Below are positions 27,676 through 36,002 of a DNA stretch of 64,000 bases, in pieces. The notes below the pieces were generated by a model, which saw only the letters and a list, made by a program, of their open reading frames with translations, was not told the DNA's origin and did not search any database. The stretch's first letter is position 1. Every line of letters starts with the position of its first letter. Made by a program: the position numbers and the translations under genes. The stretch spans positions 1,922,001 to 1,986,000 of the forward strand of contig OW818693.1 of assembly GCA_942493335.1 (NCBI GenBank), written 5' to 3'. The stretch comes from JAEWSN01 sp942493335. GTDB taxonomy: Bacteria > Bacillota > Clostridia > DSM-8532.

Positions 27676-29193
27676 ATGGCCAAAACAAAGGGAAAACAAA
27701 CCACACCCCTTCACGAAGTTGACACAGCCTTGCAAAAGGCAACCGATGCAAAACTTTCGATGGATGCGCAGCTTGCAGTGGACGCACAGTCTGTCGCAGA
27801 TGCAGAACCGATACCAGAGCCACAACCGGTTGTGGACGGGGTCCATTCCTACGGAAGGGACGAGGATTGGGTCAAACCGACAGATCCGGCCGTTCTTGAA
27901 CATCTGGAATGGTTCCGCGATCAGAAGCTTGGGCTTTTCATGCACTGGGGCCTGTACAGCCAGATGGGCATGATGGAATCCTGGGGTTTGTCCGATCAGG
28001 ACAAGGAATGGTCGTATGGCTGCTGGGATTGGGACGAACCAAAGGAATGCCAGCGCCAGTACCGGAAGTTGAACCGGTCCTTCAATCCCATCCGCCTGCA
28101 GCCCCGGGAATGGGCGGCAACCGCGAAACAGTGCGGCTTCAAGTACATCATTCTGACGACAAAGCATCACGACGGCTTCTGTCTCTGGGATACGAAGCAG
28201 ACGGAATACAAGGTGACGGATCCGTCCTGTCCGTTCTCGGAACACAAGTATTCGGATATCATCCGCAACCTGTTTGATGCCTTCCGCGAAGAGGACCTCG
28301 GCATTGCCGCCTATTTCTCGAAAGCGGATTGGCACACGCCGCATTATTGGGCGCCGGATCGAAACGTGGGTGGAGAAACGTCCCGCGGCGCAAATTACGA
28401 CACGGAAGCGGAGCCGGAGCGTTGGCAAAAATTCGTCGATTTCACACAGGCGCAGATGATGGAACTCGTGGAAGGATATGGCCCGCTGGACGTTCTCTGG
28501 CTCGACGCCGGCTGGGTGAATCCGCGCGAAAAGGAAGACATCCGACTTGACCTGCTTGCTGCGAAAGCCCGCGTCGTCACACCCGGACTGCTCTTTGCAG
28601 ATCGTACTGTCGGTGGGCCGTATGAGAATATCCTGACGCCTGAACACGCCATCCCGGATCATCCGATGACATCCCCGTGGGAAAGCTGTCTCGTCCTCGA
28701 TGACGATGGCTGGGGTCATTCATTCGATCACCGCTATAAAAGCGCACGTTCTGTCACACACCTGCTGATCGAGATCGTCGCAAAAGGCGGGAACCTTGCG
28801 CTCGGTGTGGGACCGCAGCCGGATGGGCGGCTCGCGCCGGCTGCCATCCGCATTCTTTCGCAGATGGGGGCTTGGCTGGAGAAAAACGGAGAGGCGATCT
28901 ACGGCACGCGGATCTGCGCCCCCCATGCCGCCGGCAAATGGTTCTTCACCCGAAAAGGAGAAATCCGGTATGCCATCCTGCCGCTTGCGGAAGGGGATGC
29001 CTGCAGCGGCATTCTCCTCATCCCTTCGGAACCGGAAGGCGGGCCTGTGCAAAGGATCACGCTGTTGGGTCATGCGGCAAGCATCCCTTTCCGCAGAACA
29101 GAAGCAGGCCTGATGCTGCAGGTTCCCGTGATGGAGGCAGTAACCGCTACGACACGGGAAACACCTTTTGCTTTGGCCTTTCGGATGGAATGA
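27676..29193 (+). CDS. GH29 alpha-L-fucosidase
   Basis: 505 residues. Retaining glycosidase that cleaves terminal alpha-L-fucose. The family block KYIILTTKHHDGFCLWDT is clear, and DVLWLDAGW carries the expected catalytic aspartate. FDHRYKSARSVTHLLIEIV and GGNLALGVGPQPDG close the barrel. There is no signal peptide. The first 55 residues are an unusual hydrophilic extension with a repeated DAQ/DAK pattern, absent from typical members. ATG 27676 follows AAGGAGG. It lies 37 bases after the AraC gene, presumably in the same operon. Confidence 0.9.
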   Translation: MAKTKGKQTTPLHEVDTALQKATDAKLSMDAQLAVDAQSVADAEPIPEPQPVVDGVHSYGRDEDWVKPTDPAVLEHLEWFRDQKLGLFMHWGLYSQMGMMESWGLSDQDKEWSYGCWDWDEPKECQRQYRKLNRSFNPIRLQPREWAATAKQCGFKYIILTTKHHDGFCLWDTKQTEYKVTDPSCPFSEHKYSDIIRNLFDAFREEDLGIAAYFSKADWHTPHYWAPDRNVGGETSRGANYDTEAEPERWQKFVDFTQAQMMELVEGYGPLDVLWLDAGWVNPREKEDIRLDLLAAKARVVTPGLLFADRTVGGPYENILTPEHAIPDHPMTSPWESCLVLDDDGWGHSFDHRYKSARSVTHLLIEIVAKGGNLALGVGPQPDGRLAPAAIRILSQMGAWLEKNGEAIYGTRICAPHAAGKWFFTRKGEIRYAILPLAEGDACSGILLIPSEPEGGPVQRITLLGHAASIPFRRTEAGLMLQVPVMEAVTATTRETPFALAFRME

Positions 29194-29465
29194 CCCGGAA
29201 CAATTGACCCGATGTGACCGATGCGGAAACCATAGCGGCTTCCCATCGGTCACCTTGCTTTTCTTTCGGAATCGCATACAATGGGTATTACCATCGCCAT
29301 TCCTTTTAAGCAGGGAGCATGCTATCAGAAACCGCCCTGTATGCCTTCGCAAGGATCTCCCCGCATCCTTTCGCAAGAAAATGCATGTGAAGCGGACAGT
29401 ACGTACACGGGAAGCGCAAAGGCCAACAACTCGCCACAGGGATCTCGCACGGAACGGAGGATGTC

Positions 29466-30371
29466 ATGATCAGAAACCAACTGGGCACGACCGGCCTGAC
29501 CGTCACAAAGCTTGGCTACGGGGCCATGGAAATCCGCGGCAACCGAGTCTGGAACGGGCGTCCCACAACGGACGGGGAAGCGGACGAAATCCTGAATGCG
29601 GCACTCGATGCCGGCATCAACTTCATTGATACTTCGAACGATTACGGCTTGAGCGAGGCACATATCGGCCGGGCACTGCGGAAACGCCGCAATGAATTCA
29701 TTCTGGCGACGAAGTGCGGCTGTTTTTGGACGGATCAAGGCGACCATGATGAAATCACTCATGTCTGGACGCGGGAAAACCTGCTCGCCAATATTGAGAC
29801 CAGCCTCCGACGGCTTCAAACCGACCATGTGGACCTCCTGCAGCTGCACAACGCGCCGATCGAGGAAACGGACCGCGCAGGCCTCCTCGATGTCCTGGAA
29901 GAGATCAGGAAGAGCGGAAAGATCCTCTTCTACGGGGTTTCTTCCGTGTCTCCGCACTTGCAGGCGTACATCGGACGCAAGGTTTTCCGTACGTTCCAGA
30001 TTCCTTACTCCGCCGTGGATCGTGCCCATGAGGAATTGATCACCCAAGCGGCGCGAACAGGTGCCGGTACGATTATCCGAGGCGGCGTCGGGCAAGGAGA
30101 ACCCGGAATCGGGCGTGGGGATGACGGCAAATGGGCGCTGTGGGAGAAAGCCCGTCTGGACGATCTGCTGGATGTCGGGGAAAGCAGGACCGCATTCATG
30201 CTGCGGTTCACGCTGAGCCATCCGGACATCTCAACAATCATCGCGGGGACGAAAAGCCCGCAGCACCTGCGGGAAAATGTTGCGGCAGCAGAAAAGGGAC
30301 CGCTTGTGGAGGACATATACGCGGAGGCAAAAAGACGCCTTTCCCTGGCCGGAGAAGCGCCGTTGGCTTGA
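29466..30371 (+). CDS. Aldo/keto reductase
   Basis: 301-residue NAD(P)H-dependent oxidoreductase of the AKR barrel family. The catalytic residues fit DTSNDYGLSEAHIG (Asp, Tyr), ATKCG (Lys) and LLQLHN (His). The C-terminal cofactor segment includes STIIAGTKSPQHLREN. The substrate is not predictable; in this setting a sugar-derived carbonyl is plausible. ATG 29466 follows CGGAGGATG. The last codons and stop (TTGGCTTGA) are the first copy of a tandem repeat that continues downstream. Confidence 0.88.
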   Translation: MIRNQLGTTGLTVTKLGYGAMEIRGNRVWNGRPTTDGEADEILNAALDAGINFIDTSNDYGLSEAHIGRALRKRRNEFILATKCGCFWTDQGDHDEITHVWTRENLLANIETSLRRLQTDHVDLLQLHNAPIEETDRAGLLDVLEEIRKSGKILFYGVSSVSPHLQAYIGRKVFRTFQIPYSAVDRAHEELITQAARTGAGTIIRGGVGQGEPGIGRGDDGKWALWEKARLDDLLDVGESRTAFMLRFTLSHPDISTIIAGTKSPQHLRENVAAAEKGPLVEDIYAEAKRRLSLAGEAPLA

Positions 30372-30462
30372 TCCATCACGGAGAGACACTTTGGCTTGAT
30401 CCAGGGCGGATAGGCACTTTGGCTTGATCCAGGACGGAGGACGCTTGGCTTAAGCAGGATGG
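30363..30462. repeat. 28-base tandem repeat starting inside the AKR stop codon
   Basis: Units beginning TTGGCTTGATCC start at 30363, 30391 and 30419 (spacing 28 and 28), with a diverged fourth at 30445. The first unit includes the last sense codons and stop of the aldo/keto reductase gene, so the repeat seems to have arisen by duplicating the gene's 3' end. There are no spacers, so it is not a CRISPR array. Confidence 0.85.
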
Positions 30463-30488
30463 AGTGGTACCCCGAAAGGACGGTAAGT

Positions 30489-30548
30489 ATGAACCCAATC
30501 TCGAACAAATGCGATAAAGATCCAAAGAGCACTCTGGAGGAAACGTGA
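30489..30548 (+). CDS. Short leader reading frame overlapping the Tet-like gene
   Basis: ATG at 30489, behind AAAGGA, opens a 19-codon frame (MNPISNKCDKDPKSTLEET) whose TGA overlaps the GTG start of the following GTPase gene (GTGA). The ribosome site of the GTPase gene lies inside this frame. Ribosome-protection tet genes are known to have leader peptides controlling expression, so this may be one, or simply a coupling device. Not a conserved sequence that I recognise. Confidence 0.5.
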   Translation: MNPISNKCDKDPKSTLEET

Positions 30549-32548
30549 GTATCGGAGCCGTTCAGCATGAGCATCTCAGAAACATCGGCATTGTCGCGCA
30601 TGTGGACGCCGGAAAGACCACCATTACCGAGAACCTGCTCTTCCGAACGGGGTTCATCCGTACCCTCGGAAGCGTGGACAAGGGAACCGCCCATACGGAT
30701 TTCCTGGACATCGAGCGCGAGCGCGGCATCTCCGTCCGCGCCGCCTCCACCACGATCCGCTGGAAGGACGTGGACATCAACCTGATCGACACACCCGGTC
30801 ACATGGATTTCACCGCAGAGGTGGAACGTTCGCTTCGGGTGTTGGACGGCGTCATTCTCGTGCTTTCCGCCGTCGAAGGCGTCCAGGCCCAGACTGAGAT
30901 CCTCTGGAAGGCGCTTCGCGCCAGAAATCTGCCCACCCTCCTGTTCATCAACAAGCTGGACCGGATCGGCGCCGACCCCGAGCGGGTAATGGCGGAAATC
31001 CGCAGGCTCCTTTCCCCCGCCATCCTCCCGCTACAGGCGGTGACAGGACTTCCGCACGGGGATGCCGAACTTTGGGACCGGTTTGATCCGCAGATTCCGG
31101 ATGCCCGGTTCGGAAGCGCCCGATTCCCCGAAGAATGGCTTGAACGCCTTTCGGAAGGCGATGACGCCATCCTGACGCAGTGGATGGAAGGCCATCCGGT
31201 CAGCGCATCCGCCATGAAGGCAAGTCTTGTCCGGCAAACCCGCGCCGGGAGCCTTTTCCCGATTCTCTTCGGCGCAGCGCTGAAGGAACAGGGCATGCAG
31301 CCGTTGCTGGACGGAATCCTCGACTACCTCCCGCCGGCTTCCGGAGACCCGGAAAAGCCTCTGGCTGGCGTCGTCTTCCGCCTTGAACATGACAAGACGA
31401 TGGGACGTGTCGCCCATGTCCGCCTGTACAGCGGCACGCTGCAGAACCGGGATATCGTGGACAACCTTACCCAGGGCACGCAGGAGAAGGTGACGCAGAT
31501 CCGGAAGGTCTATTCCCGCAAGCATGAGGACACGGGGCTGCTGCGTGCCGGAGACATCGCCTCCGTCTGCGGTCTCGGCCGCGCGCGCATCGGGGATGTG
31601 CTGGGCAGCGCGGAAGGCGTGCCGGAAGCCTCCCACCTGGCGATCCCGCTGCTGCTCGTACAGGTTTTCCCTGAAAAGGAAGCGGAAAACGCGGCCCTGG
31701 TGGCCGCCTTGCAGGAACTGGCGGACGAGGATCCCTTGCTCGGATTGGAATGGATCCGGGAAGAACGGAAGCTCCATGTGAAAATCATGGGCACCATCCA
31801 GCTTGAAGTGCTCGGAAGCCAGTTGAAGAGCCGTTTCGGACTAAACGCCACATTCGGCACACCATTGGTCATCTACAAGGAAACGCCGACCAAGGCCGCA
31901 ACCGGATACGTGTCCTATACGATGCCGAAACCCTGCTGGGCCATCCTGGAATTCTACCTCAAGCCGCTCCCCCGGGGTTCCGGGCTGAAGACCGGCGGCT
32001 GGGTCCGCGAGGAGCGGATGCACCAGCGCTACCAGAACCAGGTCTGGCAGGCCATGCCGGATGCATTGCGGCAAGGACCTCTCGGGTGGGAGGTCACCGA
32101 TCTCGAGGTGACGCTGCTCAACGGCGAGCACCACATCTTCCACACGCACCCGCTCGATTTCGTCACGGCAACGCCAATGGGCATCATGAACGGATTGATG
32201 AACACCGGCACGACACTGCTCGAACCGATGACTCTCTGCCGGATCTCTGCGCCGGAAGGTTGCGGCAGCCGCATCCTCGGCGATATCGTCCAGATGCGTG
32301 GTACCTTCGACTCACCGGTCATCGAAAACGGCGGGTTTCATGTGGAAGCGAGGCTTCCCGTCGCAACTTCCATGGAGTATTCCGTCAAGCTGGGTGCGAT
32401 GACGAGCGGACGCGGCCATCTCTCCTCCCGTTTCGACGGATATGAACCGTGTCCGGTGGAACTGGGCGCCACCACGCCTTATCGTGGGGTGAACCCGCTG
32501 GATCAGGCGAAATATATCCTGAGCGTCCGAAAAGCGTTGGGCGGTTAG
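30545..32548 (+). CDS. EF-G-like GTPase of the Tet(M)/Tet(O) ribosome-protection type
   Basis: 667 residues in the order of Tet(M): G domain with AHVDAGKTT (G1), DIERERGISV, DTPGHMDF (G3) and FINKLDR (G4), then domain II, III, IV and V. It binds the ribosome and, in characterised relatives, dislodges tetracycline. The tip of domain IV, YYSPVSTPADF in Tet(M), reads HIFHTHPLDF here, so resistance is not assured. Start is GTG 30545 after GGAGGAAAC. Its stop overlaps the stop of the opposing araM-like gene by four bases. It could be a cryptic or diverged translation factor. Confidence 0.8.
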   Translation: MSIGAVQHEHLRNIGIVAHVDAGKTTITENLLFRTGFIRTLGSVDKGTAHTDFLDIERERGISVRAASTTIRWKDVDINLIDTPGHMDFTAEVERSLRVLDGVILVLSAVEGVQAQTEILWKALRARNLPTLLFINKLDRIGADPERVMAEIRRLLSPAILPLQAVTGLPHGDAELWDRFDPQIPDARFGSARFPEEWLERLSEGDDAILTQWMEGHPVSASAMKASLVRQTRAGSLFPILFGAALKEQGMQPLLDGILDYLPPASGDPEKPLAGVVFRLEHDKTMGRVAHVRLYSGTLQNRDIVDNLTQGTQEKVTQIRKVYSRKHEDTGLLRAGDIASVCGLGRARIGDVLGSAEGVPEASHLAIPLLLVQVFPEKEAENAALVAALQELADEDPLLGLEWIREERKLHVKIMGTIQLEVLGSQLKSRFGLNATFGTPLVIYKETPTKAATGYVSYTMPKPCWAILEFYLKPLPRGSGLKTGGWVREERMHQRYQNQVWQAMPDALRQGPLGWEVTDLEVTLLNGEHHIFHTHPLDFVTATPMGIMNGLMNTGTTLLEPMTLCRISAPEGCGSRILGDIVQMRGTFDSPVIENGGFHVEARLPVATSMEYSVKLGAMTSGRGHLSSRFDGYEPCPVELGATTPYRGVNPLDQAKYILSVRKALGG

Positions 32549-33732
32549 GCTTCCGCTCCGTAGAACTCGTCCGTCAGAAGGTCGGCAATCTCCTCCAGTT
32601 TCCCGTGATCCGCCGCAAAGCGGAGGATCGTGTACCGGTCCCTGACGAACATCGCTTCCCGCATGCTGCGATGGAACAGATCGCGCGGGATGCCAAGGTC
32701 CGCCGGGGTCACAGCCGCGCCCGCCTTTGAAAGCAGCATACGGATTTCCGCGGCTGAAGGCACGTCGAATCCTGCCGGCAGCTGTTCCCGCAGGAGCTCG
32801 TACGTTCTGGCAATGGCAACCGTTGCGGAACCGACCGCATTTCCATGCAACGCGTGTTCCTGACCGTTTTTCAAGGCATCCATTTCCCAATAGTGCGAAA
32901 GATGGTGTTCGGCTCCGGAAGCCGGACGCGAGTTTCCGATCATGCCCATGCAGACGCCGGAAAGGGCGAGCGCCTCAAACAAGGCGGTCACAGCCCCGGC
33001 TTCTCTATCCGCCACACCCGCCGCCTGAGCGGTACACGTGGAAAGCGCCTTTCTCACCATCTTTTCAATCACCGGACAATGATACTCGTCATTGATTCGC
33101 CGTGCGAGCGCCCAATCCGTCAGCGCGGTCACTTTCCCGAGCAGATCTCCAAACCCGGCATGCAGCAATGTGGCGGGCGCGGCCCGAAGCACCTCCGGAT
33201 CAGCCAGGATGGCGGATGGATAAACGGCTTCCAGTGTGGTCTTGCGCCCTTTGATGATCAGCGGGGAGACCGTGGAGGCATATCCATCCACGGAAGGTGC
33301 GGTACAGACAATCAGATAGGGAACATGGGTTCGATCGCTGATGATCCGGCAAAGATCGTTCAGCGTGCCGGACCCGACCCCCACGATGAATCCCGCATCG
33401 CGCGGCAGCGCCAGAAGCAACTCCCCGACAGCCTTTTCATCGGGAACCAGCGTGTGTGGCGGCTCGAAAACATGGGTTGCGACAGACAGGCCCGCTTTCG
33501 CCAACGCCTTCTCCATCGTTTCACCGGCGGCTGCAAATGTATGGTTGTCCGCTACGAGGAGCACTGGCTTCCCGGCGGAATGAAGCGCGGCATAAGCGGC
33601 GGCCTCACGCTCGATGCCGCTTGACACTCGAATGAGAGAGATATCGACTGCATGATGCCTGCCGCATGTGCAATCGAATGAGATGCCCGCCAGTTCGGCG
33701 GTTGATGCTTCCAGCAATTGTTGTTCCGTCAT
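32545..33732 (-). CDS. araM: sn-Glycerol-1-phosphate dehydrogenase, AraM type
   Basis: 395-residue NAD(P)H-dependent, metal-requiring enzyme reducing dihydroxyacetone phosphate to glycerol-1-phosphate. Visible are the cofactor loop GVGSGTLNDLCR, the family motif TAPSVDGYAS, and the metal-ligand histidines in HAGFGDLLGK, EHHLSHYWEM and HALHGNAVG. In B. subtilis the enzyme is encoded in the arabinose operon; here it is near a beta-L-arabinofuranosidase but not adjacent. ATG 33732 follows AGGAG. It lies 33 bases after the chemoreceptor gene on the same strand. Confidence 0.88.
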   Translation of the reverse strand: MTEQQLLEASTAELAGISFDCTCGRHHAVDISLIRVSSGIEREAAAYAALHSAGKPVLLVADNHTFAAAGETMEKALAKAGLSVATHVFEPPHTLVPDEKAVGELLLALPRDAGFIVGVGSGTLNDLCRIISDRTHVPYLIVCTAPSVDGYASTVSPLIIKGRKTTLEAVYPSAILADPEVLRAAPATLLHAGFGDLLGKVTALTDWALARRINDEYHCPVIEKMVRKALSTCTAQAAGVADREAGAVTALFEALALSGVCMGMIGNSRPASGAEHHLSHYWEMDALKNGQEHALHGNAVGSATVAIARTYELLREQLPAGFDVPSAAEIRMLLSKAGAAVTPADLGIPRDLFHRSMREAMFVRDRYTILRFAADHGKLEEIADLLTDEFYGAEA

Positions 33733-33765
33733 GATGCTCTCCTGCTCCTTCGTCTGAATGCCGTA

Positions 33766-35835
33766 TTACAACCTGAATCGGTTGATTCCCTCTTCCAGTT
33801 GGCCGGATAGGGAAACCAGACTTTCCGCAAGTTCCGACAATTCCTTCAGCATGCCTCCCTGTTTTTCCGTGGAGGCCGCAACTTCCTCGGTTCCGGCCGC
33901 ATTCTCTTCGGAAATGCTGGCCAACCCCTCGATCAGGTGCGCCACCTTGCCCCCTGCGGCAAAGGCATCCCGACTTTGCTCCGTCATTCGATCGATCCTG
34001 ATGCCGATGGAACGGATGGATTCGCCGATATCACGGAAAGCACCTGATGTATGGGACATGGCCCCCTGCTGGGCGTCCACAAGTCCGGCCGATTTTTCCG
34101 TCTCGTTGACGGACTGGTGTACTTGATCCTGAATAAGTCGGACAAGGTCACCGACTTTTCGGGCGGATATCGCAGATTTTTCCGCCAGTTTTCGAACCTC
34201 TTCCGCAACCACCGCAAATCCCCGGCCCTGCTCCCCGGCCCGGGCAGCCTCAATGGCTGCGTTGAGCGCAAGCATGTTGGTCTGCTCCGAGATCCCGCTG
34301 ATTTCATCGATGATCTGACCGATCTCCTGAGAAGCGACAGTCAGATGGGAAACACTGTTCCGGACACCCTCCATGGCCAGCTTGTTTTCGCGTGTCATGC
34401 CTTCCTGCCTCTGGACGGCGTCCGCCCCGCCCTCCATCACGGAAATTGTCTTGTGCAGGAGATCCCGGGCTTCGAGGGTTCCCGCCGAAACGGCTTCCAT
34501 GCGCTTGATGATCTCACTGACATGCGCATGCCCTTCCTGCGTATTCTCAGCCTGTTCCATGGCGCCACGCGCCAACTCCTGCGCGGTCTGCTGGATGTGG
34601 TCCGCCTCTGTGTCCGTCGTGCGGGCAGCCGCGGATACCTTCCCGGAAAAGGTGATCAGATTCTTCCCTGTCTGCCGGATTTCCCGGATGAGCTGACGCA
34701 TGCTGTCCGCCATGTTGTCGAAGCTATCCTCCAACCGGCTGATTTCCCGGATTCCGCTTCGACGTCCGATTTTTCCGGAAAGCGTCAGGTCTCCGTTCGC
34801 AAAACGGACCGCTTCACTGTCCAGATGGAGAAGTGGACGCGCCACGATGCGGGTGATGGCAAAATAGAGCAGCAATCCATACAATGCGAGTGCAACCAGG
34901 AAGAATCCCATGGAGATGACAAGCGTGCTGTTCAGTTCCCGCAGTGCTTCCTTCAACGGGTACATGAGGACGACCGACAGGCCTGAATCCCCGATGGGCG
35001 CGAAGGCAGCCAACCGTTTGGTGTCCTTCAGTTCCGCAACGCCGGATTTTCCGGCATTTGCCGCAAGCGCGGTCCCGAGCTGCTTCAGGTCTGGATCCTT
35101 CGAATCAGCCAGCTTTTCCTTCAAATCCTTCGCAATGTCCGCATCCATCCCCATCGGGAGGCCATCGCGCGTGACCACGAATGCCGAGCCGCCCGGTCCG
35201 ACCGGAATGGCGCGGGAGGAATCCCGAATGCTCTGCAGGTTCATGTCCGCCGTTGTCGTTCCGATGGTCTTTCCTTCCTTCACGATTGGAACCGTGCAGG
35301 TCATGAATACGACCTTGAGGACATCATCATAATAGGGCGCCGTGAATACGCGCTTGACGCCCGGCTGCATCCCCGCCTTGTACCAATCCGTATTGGGATA
35401 ATCATATTCCGCATTGCTGTAATCCCAGGTGACGACGGATGCACCTTTGTCATCCTTGTAGACATAAGGCCCGTGATATGCCTCGCCGGCCTTGAACACA
35501 TTGGGCTCGAACCAGTACCCGCTGCCGGTCAGCAGGGGTTCTCGCTGCAGGGAGGCCTCCGCGAAGCGGAGGAGATCGTCGTCGTTGTAGACGGTGGAGG
35601 ATGTGATCATCTGCGCCAGGCCTTCACCGGCCGCGGCCACGCTGTCCAGACGCCCGCCAAGGGACAGGGCTTCCTTTTCCGCAATCAGGCGCAGGTTGTC
35701 CTCCACCTGCCGACGCATCAGTTGCTGGTTCTGAAAGAGCACATAACCGGTCTGTACGCTGAAAATCAATACGGTAATCGCCAGTGCGAGCCCGATCAGG
35801 ACAGCTTGAATGCCAGGTTTCTTGCGTCTCTTCAT
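33766..35835 (-). CDS. Methyl-accepting chemotaxis protein with Cache sensor
   Basis: 689-residue transmembrane chemoreceptor. N-terminal helix (IQAVLIGLALAITVLIFSV), a double-Cache periplasm-side domain (about 40-300; GYWFEPN, YDYPNTDWYKAG, GTTTADMNL), a second helix (STLVISMGFFLVALALYGLL), HAMP, then the signalling coiled coil with the hairpin tip EISGISEQTNMLALNAAIEA and AGEQGRGFAVVAEEVRKLAE. Cache domains of this kind usually bind amino acids or carboxylates. ATG 35835 follows GGAGGAGG. It implies motility; no other che genes are in the window. Confidence 0.95.
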   Translation of the reverse strand: MKRRKKPGIQAVLIGLALAITVLIFSVQTGYVLFQNQQLMRRQVEDNLRLIAEKEALSLGGRLDSVAAAGEGLAQMITSSTVYNDDDLLRFAEASLQREPLLTGSGYWFEPNVFKAGEAYHGPYVYKDDKGASVVTWDYSNAEYDYPNTDWYKAGMQPGVKRVFTAPYYDDVLKVVFMTCTVPIVKEGKTIGTTTADMNLQSIRDSSRAIPVGPGGSAFVVTRDGLPMGMDADIAKDLKEKLADSKDPDLKQLGTALAANAGKSGVAELKDTKRLAAFAPIGDSGLSVVLMYPLKEALRELNSTLVISMGFFLVALALYGLLLYFAITRIVARPLLHLDSEAVRFANGDLTLSGKIGRRSGIREISRLEDSFDNMADSMRQLIREIRQTGKNLITFSGKVSAAARTTDTEADHIQQTAQELARGAMEQAENTQEGHAHVSEIIKRMEAVSAGTLEARDLLHKTISVMEGGADAVQRQEGMTRENKLAMEGVRNSVSHLTVASQEIGQIIDEISGISEQTNMLALNAAIEAARAGEQGRGFAVVAEEVRKLAEKSAISARKVGDLVRLIQDQVHQSVNETEKSAGLVDAQQGAMSHTSGAFRDIGESIRSIGIRIDRMTEQSRDAFAAGGKVAHLIEGLASISEENAAGTEEVAASTEKQGGMLKELSELAESLVSLSGQLEEGINRFRL

Positions 35836-35936
35836 CGCTGTGCCTCCTCCATGCCAAAGGACATATTATGGTCATCAGTCTATGTTTACACCAATAGGGT
35901 AGCACGAAAACGTCGAAATGTATGATGTTTCTTGAT

Positions 35937-35973
35937 GTGAAAAGGCCGAAAAAGGTGTCAACCTTTTCCGGCC
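35937..35973 (-). terminator. Terminator of the GH2 gene
   Basis: Minus-strand hairpin with 13-bp arms (one mismatch) between 35944 and 35973 around TGAC, followed by TTTTC. It lies about 30 bases past the GH2 stop. Confidence 0.75.
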
Positions 35974-36002
35974 CTGTGATGGGACAGACAAGACAGGCGC
36001 GT

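Noticed and set aside
30363..30462. CRISPR array
   Set aside because: Repeat units are contiguous with no spacers and drift in sequence, and no cas gene is near.
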